Position numbers and translations under genes: made by a program | The notes under the pieces: model-generated | Told to the model about the DNA's origin: nothing | Databases searched by the model: none | What the model saw: only the letters and a program-made list of their open reading frames with translations | Part shown: piece after piece, positions 17,914-26,553 of the stretch | How positions within the stretch are numbered: the first letter of the stretch is position 1 | Layout of the letters: every line of letters begins with the position of its first letter | Source of the DNA: Bryobacteraceae bacterium | GTDB lineage: Bacteria > Acidobacteriota > Terriglobia > Bryobacterales > Bryobacteraceae | Direction of reading: 5' to 3' | Assembly (NCBI GenBank): GCA_947458745.1 | Contig: CANGYQ010000005.1 | Span: forward strand, 124,001 to 188,000 | DNA length: 64,000 bases

Positions 17914-18369
17914 ATGGGCAATCTCTTGGCAGCGCTTGGCTTGGCTGCCGTTTGTCTTGTCTCGCCTTCCTGCCGGCAGATGTCCGGCATCAAGAATGAG
18001 CCGACCCCCATCGTTGGGACCTGGTTCGTGAAAACTCCGGAGGCGCCTTTTCCTTACCACCTGTTCGTCTTCCATGCCGACGGGACGATGCTTCAGACGA
18101 ATCCCGAGGCAGGCGACCGGAACACGAGCGACAGCAACGGTGTGGGCGTCTGGGTGGTAGACGGCCCCAACATCAAAGGTAAATTCGTCGAGATCATGGC
18201 GGATCGAACGACACACCAGTTCGTGAGCCGGGGTGAGATTTCCTTCTCGCTTACAGTAAATGGCAACACTTTTGACGGGACGGCGAGCGCAAGTTTCTAC
18301 GATTTCGATGGCCGTCGGCTGCGAGAACCGTTGTCGGCAACAATGGAGGGTCAGCGCATTGTTCCTTAG
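17914..18369 (+). CDS. Small exported protein, lipocalin-like layout, unknown function
   Basis: The 151-residue product has a hydrophobic N-terminal signal (about residues 3-20) ending in SPSC, a weak lipobox that could make it a lipoprotein. The rest is beta-rich (IVGTWFVKTPEAPFPYHLFV, YHLFVFHADGTMLQTNP, GEISFSLTVNGNTFDGTASA), which resembles small lipocalin-like secreted proteins that begin with a VGTW motif. No catalytic motif is visible. It is transcribed divergently from comEC with 149 bp between the starts and is monocistronic. Confidence 0.6.
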   Translation: MGNLLAALGLAAVCLVSPSCRQMSGIKNEPTPIVGTWFVKTPEAPFPYHLFVFHADGTMLQTNPEAGDRNTSDSNGVGVWVVDGPNIKGKFVEIMADRTTHQFVSRGEISFSLTVNGNTFDGTASASFYDFDGRRLREPLSATMEGQRIVP

Positions 18370-18483
18370 CGGAATCGAATTGGCTGATCCTCTCCCTTAG
18401 TGACTTTCTCGCTTGGCGCAGGCTGAAGCGCTTGGCGCTGCAGCAACGCATCGCCCCGCTTCTGATAGAATCAACCCTTCTCT

Positions 18484-19752
18484 ATGCGTCCTACCCGAGT
18501 CCGCCATGTGGTGCTTTGGCTCACCGTGTTGGCTTACATGATCACCTACATGGATCGTGTGGTCATCTCGTCGGCAGTGCCGTCGATCCAAAAAGAGTTT
18601 GGCCTCGACCTCACCACCATGGGTCTCATTTTGGGCGCGTTCCGGTGGGGCTATTCGATTTTTCAGATCCCGGGAGGCTGGCTGGGGGATCGCATTGGTC
18701 CGCGGCGGGCCTTGGCGCTGATCGTTACCTGGTGGAGCGTCTTTACTTCCGCCACGGCGCTGGCCTGGAGTGGCACCACCATGGCTGCCTTCCGGTTTCT
18801 GTTCGGCATGGGCGAGGCGGGCGCGTTTCCGATTGCTACTCGATCGCTCTCGCGCTGGATGCTGCCGGTGGAGCGCGGCTATGCGCAGGGGATCACGCAT
18901 GCGGGGTCTCGGTTGGGCGCCGCGTTTACGCCGCCCATTGTGGTCTGGCTGATCGCCAACTACGGCTGGCGGATGCCGTTCTACGCGTTTGGGACGCTGG
19001 GCTTGTCGTGGGCTGCGCTGTGGTTTTTCTGGTATCGCGATACGCCGGCGGAACATCGATCTGTGAACTCGTCGGAACTGACGCTGATTACGGAATCGTT
19101 AGGTACGCCACGCAAAGGTGCCTCGGGTCCAGTGCCCTGGGGTTCCATTCTGCGATCGCCGACCGTGTGGAAGCTGGGCGCCATGTATGCCTGCTATGGC
19201 TGGGGCTTGGCGATTTATCTGGACTGGTTCCCGAAGTACTTAAGCGAGGTCCGGCATCTGGACTTGAAGACGATGGGCCTCTACGCCAGCTTGCCGCTGT
19301 TTGCGGCCACGGCGGGTGATCTGCTGGGCGGCTGGTTGAGCGATGAGCTGGGCAAGCGCGGCTGGAGCCTGAAGTTTGCGCGGCAGTTCGTGGCCATCAG
19401 CGGCTTCCTGATCGCGGCGGCGGCCATTGTACCCGCTACACTGGCCGAGAACACAGAAACGTGCGTGTTGCTGACTTGCGTGGCCGTGTTCGGGCTGGAG
19501 ACTACGGTGGGCGTCAGTTGGGCGATCCCGCTCGACATCGGGCAGGACTTCGCCGGAACCGTTTCAGCAGTAATGAATACCTGCGGTAATCTGGTGGGTG
19601 CAATCTCTACTACGGCGCTCGGATTCATTGTGAAAGCGTATGGGTGGGACCGGCCTTTCCTGATTGCAGCGGCACTCTGCGTGCTGGCGGCCATCCTGTT
19701 TTCGCAAATCGATGCGTCAAAGCAAATTGCCATCCTTGAGGAGAAATCATGA
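18484..19752 (+). CDS. MFS transporter, anion:cation symporter type
   Basis: The 422-residue protein is a 12-helix major facilitator of the ACS type (hexuronate, galactonate, phthalate and related acids). Visible are YMDRVVISSAVPSIQKEFG in helix 1, the A-like motif GGWLGDRIGPRRAL between helices 2 and 3 and FGMGEAGAFPIATRSLSRWM in helix 4, typical of that family. An organic acid substrate is inferred from the family. The next gene overlaps by 4 bp (ATGA), so the carrier is part of a three-gene unit with two unrecognised proteins. Confidence 0.88.
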   Translation: MRPTRVRHVVLWLTVLAYMITYMDRVVISSAVPSIQKEFGLDLTTMGLILGAFRWGYSIFQIPGGWLGDRIGPRRALALIVTWWSVFTSATALAWSGTTMAAFRFLFGMGEAGAFPIATRSLSRWMLPVERGYAQGITHAGSRLGAAFTPPIVVWLIANYGWRMPFYAFGTLGLSWAALWFFWYRDTPAEHRSVNSSELTLITESLGTPRKGASGPVPWGSILRSPTVWKLGAMYACYGWGLAIYLDWFPKYLSEVRHLDLKTMGLYASLPLFAATAGDLLGGWLSDELGKRGWSLKFARQFVAISGFLIAAAAIVPATLAENTETCVLLTCVAVFGLETTVGVSWAIPLDIGQDFAGTVSAVMNTCGNLVGAISTTALGFIVKAYGWDRPFLIAAALCVLAAILFSQIDASKQIAILEEKS

Positions 19753-20609
19753 AGATCAACCCGAATAAATGTGTTGCTTGCGGCAACTGCACCTATGTCT
19801 GTCCGGTGGGCGCCATCTACATTGATGACGCCACTGGCCGCTCGACGATCAACAGTGATGAGTGCGTGGAGTGTTACTCCTGCTTCAACGGCCTGAGCAA
19901 GGAGCACTTGAACCCCACCATCGTGCGGACCGTCCGTAGCCTGTTCAAGATGTTCCGCCTGCGCTTTGATCCGGAGCCGGATGTCTGTCCGACCGACGCC
20001 TTTGAACCCGATCAGCTGGCGTGGCCACGCAGCATTCGCCGCGCGTTTTCTGATCCCACCGTGCCGCACGAATCCACCGGCATCAAGGGCCGGGGCACCG
20101 AAGAGGTGAAGACCAACGACGTCACCGGGCGCTGCCATTTGGGCGAAGTGAACTTTACCATCGAATTCGGCCGCCCCGGTGTCGGCGCGCGCTTCTGGGA
20201 AGTGGAAAAAATGACCATGGCGCTGGCGGCCGCGCAGGTTCCCTTTGAGAAGAAGAACCCCGTCACCGCTCTGATGCTGATGCCCGGTGGTGACATGGCC
20301 ACGGGTAAGCTGCCCAATGAAGTGCTGAATGAGAAGGTGTTGTCCTGCATCTGCGAGATCAAGGTGCCACTGGAACGGGCCGACGAGATCATCCAGTTGG
20401 TGCGTCGCGTGGAGAAAGGTCTCGACACGGTGATGGTGCTGGGTGCCGGGACGCGCTGCGAGAACGATGGTGATGAGCGGCGGCTGCTCGAGATCCTGCA
20501 ACGCAATGGGTACAACCCGCAGCGGGCCAAAACCAACGCCGGCCTGGGCCGCATCTCGAACAAAGAAGCACTGGAAGCAATGCGCGAACCGGCCGGGCCG
20601 GCGAAGTAG
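19749..20609 (+). CDS. Ferredoxin-like protein with split second 4Fe-4S motif, unknown function
   Basis: The 286-residue product begins with a 2[4Fe-4S] ferredoxin module. The first cluster has C8-x2-C11-x2-C14-x3-C18-P. The second has C39-x2-C42-x2-C45, but its fourth Cys (C80-P) is separated from C45 by 34 residues, unlike the usual x3. The remaining ~200 residues (TEEVKTNDVTGRCHLGEVNF; VTALMLMPGGDMATG; ICEIKVPLERADEI; DTVMVLGAGTRCENDGDERR) match no family I recognise. It is probably a cytoplasmic redox or regulatory protein acting with the next gene and the upstream MFS carrier (ATGA overlap). Confidence 0.6.
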   Translation: MKINPNKCVACGNCTYVCPVGAIYIDDATGRSTINSDECVECYSCFNGLSKEHLNPTIVRTVRSLFKMFRLRFDPEPDVCPTDAFEPDQLAWPRSIRRAFSDPTVPHESTGIKGRGTEEVKTNDVTGRCHLGEVNFTIEFGRPGVGARFWEVEKMTMALAAAQVPFEKKNPVTALMLMPGGDMATGKLPNEVLNEKVLSCICEIKVPLERADEIIQLVRRVEKGLDTVMVLGAGTRCENDGDERRLLEILQRNGYNPQRAKTNAGLGRISNKEALEAMREPAGPAK

Positions 20610-20625
20610 GAAGGACGACCACACC

Positions 20626-21303
20626 ATGACCAATACACTGCACCGTTACGGTGACGCGGAATCATTCAACGACGACATCATCGTCTTTGCCATCACCGGC
20701 AAGGGGAAGAACGATGAGGGGGCCGTGCCGAAGCTGAAGAAGTTTCTGTCACTGGCGATACCCTTTCAGCCGGTCAATATGGGCGATGGCGCGCATGGTG
20801 GCGCGCTGCGGGCCAGCCAAAAGCTGAACCCCACCTCGCACTGGAAACGGGACCAGGAGCCCAACTTCCAGGCCGTCGTGGAAGGGTTGGACAAGGCCGG
20901 TACCGCCGCGGTGGTTTTCGACAAGCGCGAGAACGCCATCGGTTTCGTCAAAGCTGTTAAGGAAGCAGATCTCGGTTTGTGCGTCAATATCTCCACGGCT
21001 GTCGAAGGCGCGGAAGAGATTCTGGACGCAGCCGGCCTGTGCCGGCATAGCATCAACTATTCCTGCGGCTTCCAAGGCCACACTGAGAAATTGCCGTCTA
21101 CGCAAGTGCTGCAACTGACCACCATGTGCGGCCACGGCATGATCAGCCAGACCATGGCGCGAAAGATGATCGACTTTGTGAAGGAAGGCCGTCGCACCCC
21201 GCGCGAAGCTGCCAAGTACATGTCCCGTTTCTGCGCCTGCGGCGTCTACAACCCGCAGCGGGCGGAGCGGATCATCGAGGTGGCTCGCAAGAAGATGGAG
21301 TAG
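20626..21303 (+). CDS. Cysteine-rich conserved-looking protein, unknown function
   Basis: The 225-residue soluble protein has six cysteines clustered in its C-terminal half (LGLCVN, AGLCRH, NYSCGF, TTMCGHGMIS, FCACGVYNPQRAERI), a pattern suggesting metal or Fe-S binding. I do not recognise the family. The first half contains DIIVFAITGKGKNDEG and a GDGAHGGAL segment. GGAAGGA at 20609-20615 precedes the ATG at 20626, and the gap from the previous stop is 16 bp. Translation from in-frame upstream starts would read into the ferredoxin gene. It ends the operon with MFS carrier and ferredoxin-like protein. Confidence 0.6.
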   Translation: MTNTLHRYGDAESFNDDIIVFAITGKGKNDEGAVPKLKKFLSLAIPFQPVNMGDGAHGGALRASQKLNPTSHWKRDQEPNFQAVVEGLDKAGTAAVVFDKRENAIGFVKAVKEADLGLCVNISTAVEGAEEILDAAGLCRHSINYSCGFQGHTEKLPSTQVLQLTTMCGHGMISQTMARKMIDFVKEGRRTPREAAKYMSRFCACGVYNPQRAERIIEVARKKME

Positions 21304-21307
21304 CGGG

Positions 21308-22492
21308 TTATTGCCCGCGCCAGGTTTCGATGCGGACGGGCGTGTAGCCTTCCCATTCCCACGGCGTCACGGTGTTGCCAAAAATGGTTTCAAGCAGCGG
21401 CCGGAAGGCTTGCTCACCATTGTCGCTGTTGGTCAGCAGGATCATGCAAGCCCGGCGGCGCTCAAAGCAGATCCTGTAGTTCTGCGCGCCGTCGCCGTGG
21501 CCTTCCTTGAAGGAGGCGGGGCCCGAACTTGGTGCGAGTCAGCAATCCCCAACCGAGACCATGGGCCAAGCCGACGGCGGCTGCTTCGGTTCCCTCCGGT
21601 TCATCAGGGCTGGTGGGGAACTGGTGCAAGGTGCGGATGGGGATCGCCGCCGACAGCATCGTCTTGCGCGTGGCGGGCTTCATCAGTTTGTCCCCCATCA
21701 ATGCCGTGGCAAAGGTGGCCAAGTCATCTGCGCTGCTGGTCATCGAGCCCGCGCCGCGGGCAGGGAAGCGCCGGGTTTGCGATCTAAACTGGCCCGCTGT
21801 GTCAAACCGGTCCGCAACGTTTGACTCAAACTCCGCGCGGTAGATCAGGCCCGTCCGCCGCATCCCCAGCGGGTCAAACAACGCCGTCTGCATCAACTGG
21901 TCCAGCGGCTTGCCCTGCTGCTGCTCAATCAGGAACTGGAGTAGATTGAGGCCTTCGCCGGAATACTGATACCGCGTGCCGGGCTGAAAGCGCAGGTGCA
22001 TCTTCTTGTCCGGCTCGATGAAGGCAAAGTTGAGCAGCCCGGCGGTGTGGGACAGCAGCATGCGTGGCGTGACGGCCAGCCATGCCGGATCCTTCACCAG
22101 CTCTGAAGCGATCTCGCGATAGGGCTCAGCGGCTGGTCTAATTGCTCCGCCACCGGCCGGTCGAGCGAAAGCTTGCCTTGTTCCACCAACTGCATGGCGT
22201 AGGTGGCGAAGACGCCCTTGGTGATCGAAGTGGCCCAAAGCGTGGTCTCGCGATCAAAGGGCAGCTTGGGGTCCAGCCGCCGCAGTCCGAAGGCGTAGCT
22301 CCAGACTAGGCGCCCTTGGTCAACAATAGCGATCTGGGCGCCGGTGACGTGCGCCTCGGTCAGCGTCTTTTGGGCAAACGCTTCCGCTTCACGAACGGTG
22401 ATCTTTGATCCATCCAGGCGACGGATTGCTGGCTCGGCGGCGATGACGCTGGCGAAACACACCACCATGCCGAAGGCCCCGCGAGTTTTCAT
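21308..22492 (-). pseudogene. Serine hydrolase (class C beta-lactamase-like), broken by two frameshifts
   Basis: Joining three frames rebuilds a secreted class C beta-lactamase/esterase-like protein. The first frame (from 22492) has a signal peptide and the S-x-x-K motif (SITK). The second frame carries on after about 22115-22140 with LLSHTAGLLNF and the Y-S-G motif in YQYSGEGLN. The third frame, from about 21520, has GHGDGAQNY (the K/H-T-G-like motif) and ends with TAA at 21308-21310. Both breaks change phase by single bases, the second at a short G/C-run (GGGGCCC), so sequencing or assembly error is as likely as real decay. Not a selenoprotein case, because the phases differ. Confidence 0.8.
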
Positions 22493-22530
22493 GCCTGTGA
22501 TACGAAGCGCCCGGGCCGGCTGTTCCTTCG

Positions 22531-22576
22531 ACAAAAAATCGGCCTGAGGAAGGGCGAACCCTCACTCCGGCCGATT
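22531..22576 (-). terminator. Intrinsic terminator after the sugar-binding gene
   Basis: On the minus strand, AATCGGCC pairs with GGCCGATT, with an inner GAGGG/CCCTT hairpin between the arms. The hairpin is followed by a run of T (TTTTTT). It lies 19 bp beyond the stop of the gene ending at 22595. Confidence 0.85.
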
Positions 22577-22594
22577 GGCGTCTGCCCGTTCTGC

Positions 22595-23566
22595 TTAGCC
22601 CAGATACTTCTTCAGGTCCGGGTTCAGCTGCTCTTTCACTTCGGGGTTATCCAGATCCGGGGCCGTGATCAGGCGGGGAGCCAGATTGTTGATCTTGATC
22701 ACCGCCTTGCCATTGGCCGCCTTTACCGCCGCGATGAAGCTTTCATAGCCCATCTTGAAAGGGTGCTGCACAACGAGCGAATCAATCAAGCCCGCTTTCA
22801 GGTCGTCCAACAGTGTGGGACTCCAGTCGAAGCCCACCATCTTCACCTTGCTCTTGCGCTGCTTCAGCGCCTGCGCGGCACCTACGGCGCTTGATTCATT
22901 CGAAGCGAACAAAGCATCAAGATCCGGGAACGCTGTCAGCATGTTCTCGGAGATGGCCAGCGACTTAGCGAAATCGGCCATACCGAAGCGCTTGTCCATC
23001 ACCTTGATGTCCGGGAAGTCTTTCTTGATCCGGTCTTCAAAGCCAGCCTCACGGGCCATGGTGGAAGCGGCACCGGGTTGCACGGCCACGATGACGATCT
23101 TGCCCTTGCCGTTCAGGATCTTGCCCATCCGCTCGGCCGCCATTTCGCCGGCCTTGTAGTTGTCGGTGGCCACCTGAGAGGAGAACTTATCCGTAGCGAC
23201 CGGCGAATCAAAGATCACCACCGGGATCTTCTGCGCCACCGCGCGATCGACGACGCTCACCATCACCTTTTCGTCGATGGGAGCCAGGCAAATGGCGTCC
23301 ACCTTGCGGTTGATCATGGTGTCGATAATCTGCAACTGGCCATTGAAATCGGTTTCGGTGGCCGGCCCGTTCCAGATGATCTCGACGCCCGTCTCTTGCG
23401 CGGCCTTGACGGCACCCGCGTGCACGGACTGCCAGAACAGGTGGGCGCGGCCCTTGGGGATGACGGCTACCTGCTTCTTGCTGGAACGGTTGCAAGCGGT
23501 GAGCGCGGCTCCGCCCGCGGCGGCGAGGAAACGGCGGCGCCCGGTGAACGTGGTACGAGGCGTCAT
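22595..23566 (-). CDS. Sugar-type ABC transporter substrate-binding lipoprotein (orphan)
   Basis: The 323-residue product is an RbsB/periplasmic-binding-protein type (Peripla_BP_4). It has a signal peptide with a twin arginine and a lipobox-like LTAC at about residues 22-25, so it is probably a lipoprotein. The two-lobe layout is visible through HLFWQSVHAGAVKAAQETGV, PIDEKVMVSVVDRAVAQKIP, VVIFDSPV and FASNESSAVGAAQALK. The family binds ribose, galactose or similar ligands. No permease or ATPase gene is near, and the start overlaps the cytochrome c peroxidase stop by 4 bp, so its role is unclear. Confidence 0.85.
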   Translation of the reverse strand: MTPRTTFTGRRRFLAAAGGAALTACNRSSKKQVAVIPKGRAHLFWQSVHAGAVKAAQETGVEIIWNGPATETDFNGQLQIIDTMINRKVDAICLAPIDEKVMVSVVDRAVAQKIPVVIFDSPVATDKFSSQVATDNYKAGEMAAERMGKILNGKGKIVIVAVQPGAASTMAREAGFEDRIKKDFPDIKVMDKRFGMADFAKSLAISENMLTAFPDLDALFASNESSAVGAAQALKQRKSKVKMVGFDWSPTLLDDLKAGLIDSLVVQHPFKMGYESFIAAVKAANGKAVIKINNLAPRLITAPDLDNPEVKEQLNPDLKKYLG

Positions 23567-24567
23567 TGCGGGAAGCTCTTCGGCTCCGTGATCGACTGCC
23601 AGCCTTCGCCATTCAGCGACTTCATGAATTCCACCAGATCCTTCTTGTCCTGCGCGGTCAGGTTCAGCTTCTTCATGCGCTCGTCCAGGTTCTTGTTGGG
23701 CAGCCCGCCTTTGTCGTAGAAGTCCACCACTTCTTCCAGTGTCTTCAGCGACCCGTCATGCATGTAAGGTGCCGTGCGGGCGATGTCTCGCAGCGTGGGC
23801 GTCTTGAATGCACCCCAATCCGCGGCATTCTTGGTGACGGCAAAGCGTCCCTCATCGGGGTTGGGCTTGTCCGTGCCGACGCCCAGGTTGTGATAGGCGT
23901 TGGTGGTGAAGTTGATGCCTTCGTGGCACTGGTCGCACTTGGCTTTGTTCAAGTAGACGTCCATGCCGCGCACAGCGGAGGCGGACAGTTGCTTCTTGTC
24001 GCCAGCCTTGTAGCGATCGTAGGGCGAGTTGCCAGAGAGCACCGTGCGTTCAAAGGTGGCAATGGCCATCGCGACGTGAGTGATGTCGAAGTTTTCGGTG
24101 CCGAAGACCTTGGCGAATAGCTTCCGGTAGCCTTCGATACCCTTCAGCGACTTCACCACGGCTTCATGCGTGTTGCCCATCTCGATGGGGTTGGCCATGG
24201 GCCCAATCGACTGCTCTTCCAGGGACTTCGCCCGCCCGTCCCAGAACTGGGCCAGCGAGTAGGCGCGGTTGATCACGGTTGGCGCACTGCGCCCGCCGCG
24301 CTGGCCCTTGATGCCGTCCGACACCGGCTTGCCATCGGTGTAAGCAAACTGCGGACTATGGCAGGTCGCGCAGGAGACCGTCCCGTCCGCCGAAAGACGC
24401 TTGTCGAAGTAGAGCAGTTTGCCCAACTCCGCTTTCTCTGCCGAGTACGGATTGTCCTTCGGGAAACGGACCGGCAAGAGCCCCAACGGAATCGCTGGAC
24501 CCTCTGCCGCCAATGCAACGAAAAGGGCCGGCGCGATTAGCGCCAGCCCGAGCAGAACCTTTTTCAT
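23563..24567 (-). CDS. Dihaem cytochrome c peroxidase (CcpA/MauG type)
   Basis: The 334-residue periplasmic protein has two c-haem sites, CATCH near residue 72 and CDQCH near residue 214, and a signal peptide (KKVLLGLALIAPALFVALA). The APYMHDGSLKTLEEV motif near residue 277 contributes a distal haem ligand in this family. Such enzymes reduce hydrogen peroxide with electrons from cytochromes, or modify tryptophan-type cofactors (MauG). ATG at 24567 is chosen for the signal peptide and the GGAGAGGG box. It lies between a small Cys-containing secreted protein and the binding protein. Confidence 0.92.
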   Translation of the reverse strand: MKKVLLGLALIAPALFVALAAEGPAIPLGLLPVRFPKDNPYSAEKAELGKLLYFDKRLSADGTVSCATCHSPQFAYTDGKPVSDGIKGQRGGRSAPTVINRAYSLAQFWDGRAKSLEEQSIGPMANPIEMGNTHEAVVKSLKGIEGYRKLFAKVFGTENFDITHVAMAIATFERTVLSGNSPYDRYKAGDKKQLSASAVRGMDVYLNKAKCDQCHEGINFTTNAYHNLGVGTDKPNPDEGRFAVTKNAADWGAFKTPTLRDIARTAPYMHDGSLKTLEEVVDFYDKGGLPNKNLDERMKKLNLTAQDKKDLVEFMKSLNGEGWQSITEPKSFPQ

Positions 24568-24598
24568 GACCCTCTCCCCGGACAACAGAATTGTCTGC

Positions 24599-25123
24599 TT
24601 ACTTCTTCACGAAGCCCTGGACGTAAAGGGCTGAATAACCAGCGTGCGACGTCAACGTGCCGGTCACTTCCATGATGTGCGCCGTGTGTTCGGCTGCCGC
24701 CTTGCGGAAGTCCGCCGTCTGGCCATCGCGGCGCGGGTCATGCTCTTCGTCCATCAACATGTAAAGGCTGCCGTCTTCCGTCAGCAGGCCGATCGGTTGG
24801 CCAGTGTTGATGCACTTCTGGCCACAGGCGCGATGCTTTTCGCCGTGCTTGCCCACCTGCAGGTAGCAGGAGAAGTCCACGATCTCACCCACCAGCGTCG
24901 CGACTTTGCCCGGTTGCGGCTTGCCGTCCACGGAAGCGCCCATAGTGGTGCCGGACCAGGCTTCAGACGTCTTTTCGCCCATCTTGCCCATCGGGGCTTT
25001 GTAGGTGCCCTTTTCCACCGTCATCTGCGGTTGCAGAATCGGGGTCTTTTTCTTGGCCTGAGCCATCAATCCACCGGTGAGGGCCAGGGCGCTGATGGCG
25101 ACCACTGCAAGTGTCTTCTTCAT
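24599..25123 (-). CDS. Secreted small protein with a Cys triad, unknown function
   Basis: The 174-residue product has a signal peptide (KKTLAVVAISALALTGGLMA) and a mature part with a GEIVDFSCYLQVGKHGEKHR and ACGQKCINTGQPIGLLTEDG segment, then an OB-like beta barrel (LYMLMDEEHDP). The cysteines and histidine near residues 85-105 suggest metal binding, but no family is recognised with certainty. AGGAG lies before the ATG. It is 31 bp upstream of the cytochrome c peroxidase start and 27 bp after the aldo/keto reductase stop, so the three are probably co-transcribed. Confidence 0.6.
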   Translation of the reverse strand: MKKTLAVVAISALALTGGLMAQAKKKTPILQPQMTVEKGTYKAPMGKMGEKTSEAWSGTTMGASVDGKPQPGKVATLVGEIVDFSCYLQVGKHGEKHRACGQKCINTGQPIGLLTEDGSLYMLMDEEHDPRRDGQTADFRKAAAEHTAHIMEVTGTLTSHAGYSALYVQGFVKK

Positions 25124-25150
25124 GGAATCAATTCTCCTTCGTTCGAGTAT

Positions 25151-26044
25151 CTAGCCGCGGACGCTGGCCGCAGGAATCTTCTTCAACAGATCTTCCATCT
25201 CCGCGCGGGATTCCGCGCCGATGGTAAAGCAATCGATTTCATTGTGAGCCAGGTGGAACTGCAAAGCTTCATCGGCCTTGTGCCGCAGCTTACCCGCGCC
25301 CAATACCTTCATGCCGATCAGGCCCTTACCTTTGGCCTTCATCTGCTTCATGACGGCCAGCACGGTTTGCGGATCAGCATCCATGGCCGTGCCCACCGGG
25401 TTATAGCGGACCAGGTCCACTTGCACCCAATCGGAATCGCGCGCCGCCTTCAAGGCTTCCAGCGTATGGCACGAAGTGCCGTGCGTGCGGACAATGCCTT
25501 TTTCGCGAGCCTCACTGATCACGGCCATCGCGCCCTTCTTGCGCTCCGGCCAATCCTTGTCCACCATCGTGTGCAACAGCAGAATGTCGATATAGTCGGT
25601 GTTCAACTCGCGGCGGAATCGATCGAGATCGGCGCGCATTTCCTTTTCGGTGGAAGCGTGCGTCTTCGACAGAATCTGCACTTTGTCGCGCTTAACCGTC
25701 TTCAGCGCCTCGCGAATGTGCGGATGGGTGCCGTACTGATCAGCTGAATCCCAGAAGGTGACGCCATTATCATGCGCCGCTCGGAACAGTTCGCCCAGCC
25801 CTTGCAGGCCCAGCTTGCGCGTTTGGTTGGAACTGCCACCAACGCCGTTGGTGCCACTGCCTTGCGCCAACCGGCTGAGCTCGATCTTCATCGGCCCCAG
25901 AATCATCCGGTCCGTGCCCAGCTTTTTGGTGGTGGCGGCATAGGCCGAATAGGGGAAATTGTTGAGCGCAGCCATGGCCGCAGCTCCGCCCGTCAAAAAG
26001 TGACGGCGCTGCATCATGTGGCAAGGGGTCGGACGCATCGACAT
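25151..26044 (-). CDS. Tat-exported aldo/keto reductase-like protein
   Basis: The 297-residue protein begins with a Tat signal (MMQRRHFLTGGAAA) followed by an aldo/keto reductase barrel. The family's catalytic set is visible: Asp/Tyr in WDSADQYG, Lys in ILSKTHAST, and His in DILLLHTM. NADPH-type substrate reduction would need a cofactor in the periplasm, so the role may differ from cytosolic AKRs. GGAGG 7 bases before the ATG at 26044 supports that start over the TTG two codons upstream. It heads a minus-strand run of four genes. Confidence 0.85.
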   Translation of the reverse strand: MSMRPTPCHMMQRRHFLTGGAAAMAALNNFPYSAYAATTKKLGTDRMILGPMKIELSRLAQGSGTNGVGGSSNQTRKLGLQGLGELFRAAHDNGVTFWDSADQYGTHPHIREALKTVKRDKVQILSKTHASTEKEMRADLDRFRRELNTDYIDILLLHTMVDKDWPERKKGAMAVISEAREKGIVRTHGTSCHTLEALKAARDSDWVQVDLVRYNPVGTAMDADPQTVLAVMKQMKAKGKGLIGMKVLGAGKLRHKADEALQFHLAHNEIDCFTIGAESRAEMEDLLKKIPAASVRG

Positions 26045-26170
26045 CGGCAAGCCTCCAGTATCGTAAAGTTATCACAAGAAGGAGGGCAGACGGGAACACG
26101 CAACCAACGCTGGGGCGGCTGCTCCAGCGTCGAGGCCGTGAATGATCAGGCCGATTGGAACGCCACGGCG

Positions 26171-26341
26171 CTAGCGCTGGAACTGGGCAACGCCAGGCAA
26201 TTCTGGCGCGGTAGGGCGATAGGTCGGTTTGGGCTTCGGCCGCGGGCTGCCGCCGTCCGGGGTCCCCGGCAGGACGGAGCCCAGCATCGCGATTCCCGTT
26301 ACCGCCAGCATGCCCAGGAATCGATTTAATGTAAGCCTCAT
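26171..26341 (-). CDS. Possible small exported Pro-rich peptide (56 aa)
   Basis: The frame encodes a signal-peptide-like start (MRLTLNRFLGMLAVTGIAML) and a short Pro-rich tail (GSPRPKPKPTYRPTAPELPG) and stops with TAG. The interval 26045-26553 otherwise holds no recognisable gene. No good RBS is visible and the family is unknown, so chance remains possible. The upstream part of the interval (26342-26553) is presumably the promoter region of the gamma-glutamyltransferase gene. Confidence 0.3.
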   Translation of the reverse strand: MRLTLNRFLGMLAVTGIAMLGSVLPGTPDGGSPRPKPKPTYRPTAPELPGVAQFQR

Positions 26342-26553
26342 GCAATCGAATACGGACGGCGTGAAGTTTTGTTTCGTGAAAATCTGATGAACCGGGTTCT
26401 CGATGGGGGTGAAATGCTCGTGATGACGGAGAACTCACGTCAACTGCACTTGGTGCCCTGATGGCGCGGGTGCACCTCCGGTCAGCTATAACAGTGGTTG
26501 CCCAGTTTCTAGTGGGCTGGCCCGTCTGATTTGAGGAGGAGCTGTTCCCATCC

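Noticed and set aside
19281..20633. 450-codon minus-strand frame opposite the MFS and ferredoxin-like genes
   Set aside because: No domain pattern; the plus strand has membrane helices and Fe-S cysteines.
22094..22240. Stop codon in the serine hydrolase read as selenocysteine
   Set aside because: The two halves are in different phases, so it is a frameshift, not a recoded TGA.
24644..25747. 367-codon plus-strand frame opposite the Cys-protein and aldo/keto reductase
   Set aside because: His/Arg/Leu-rich antisense composition.
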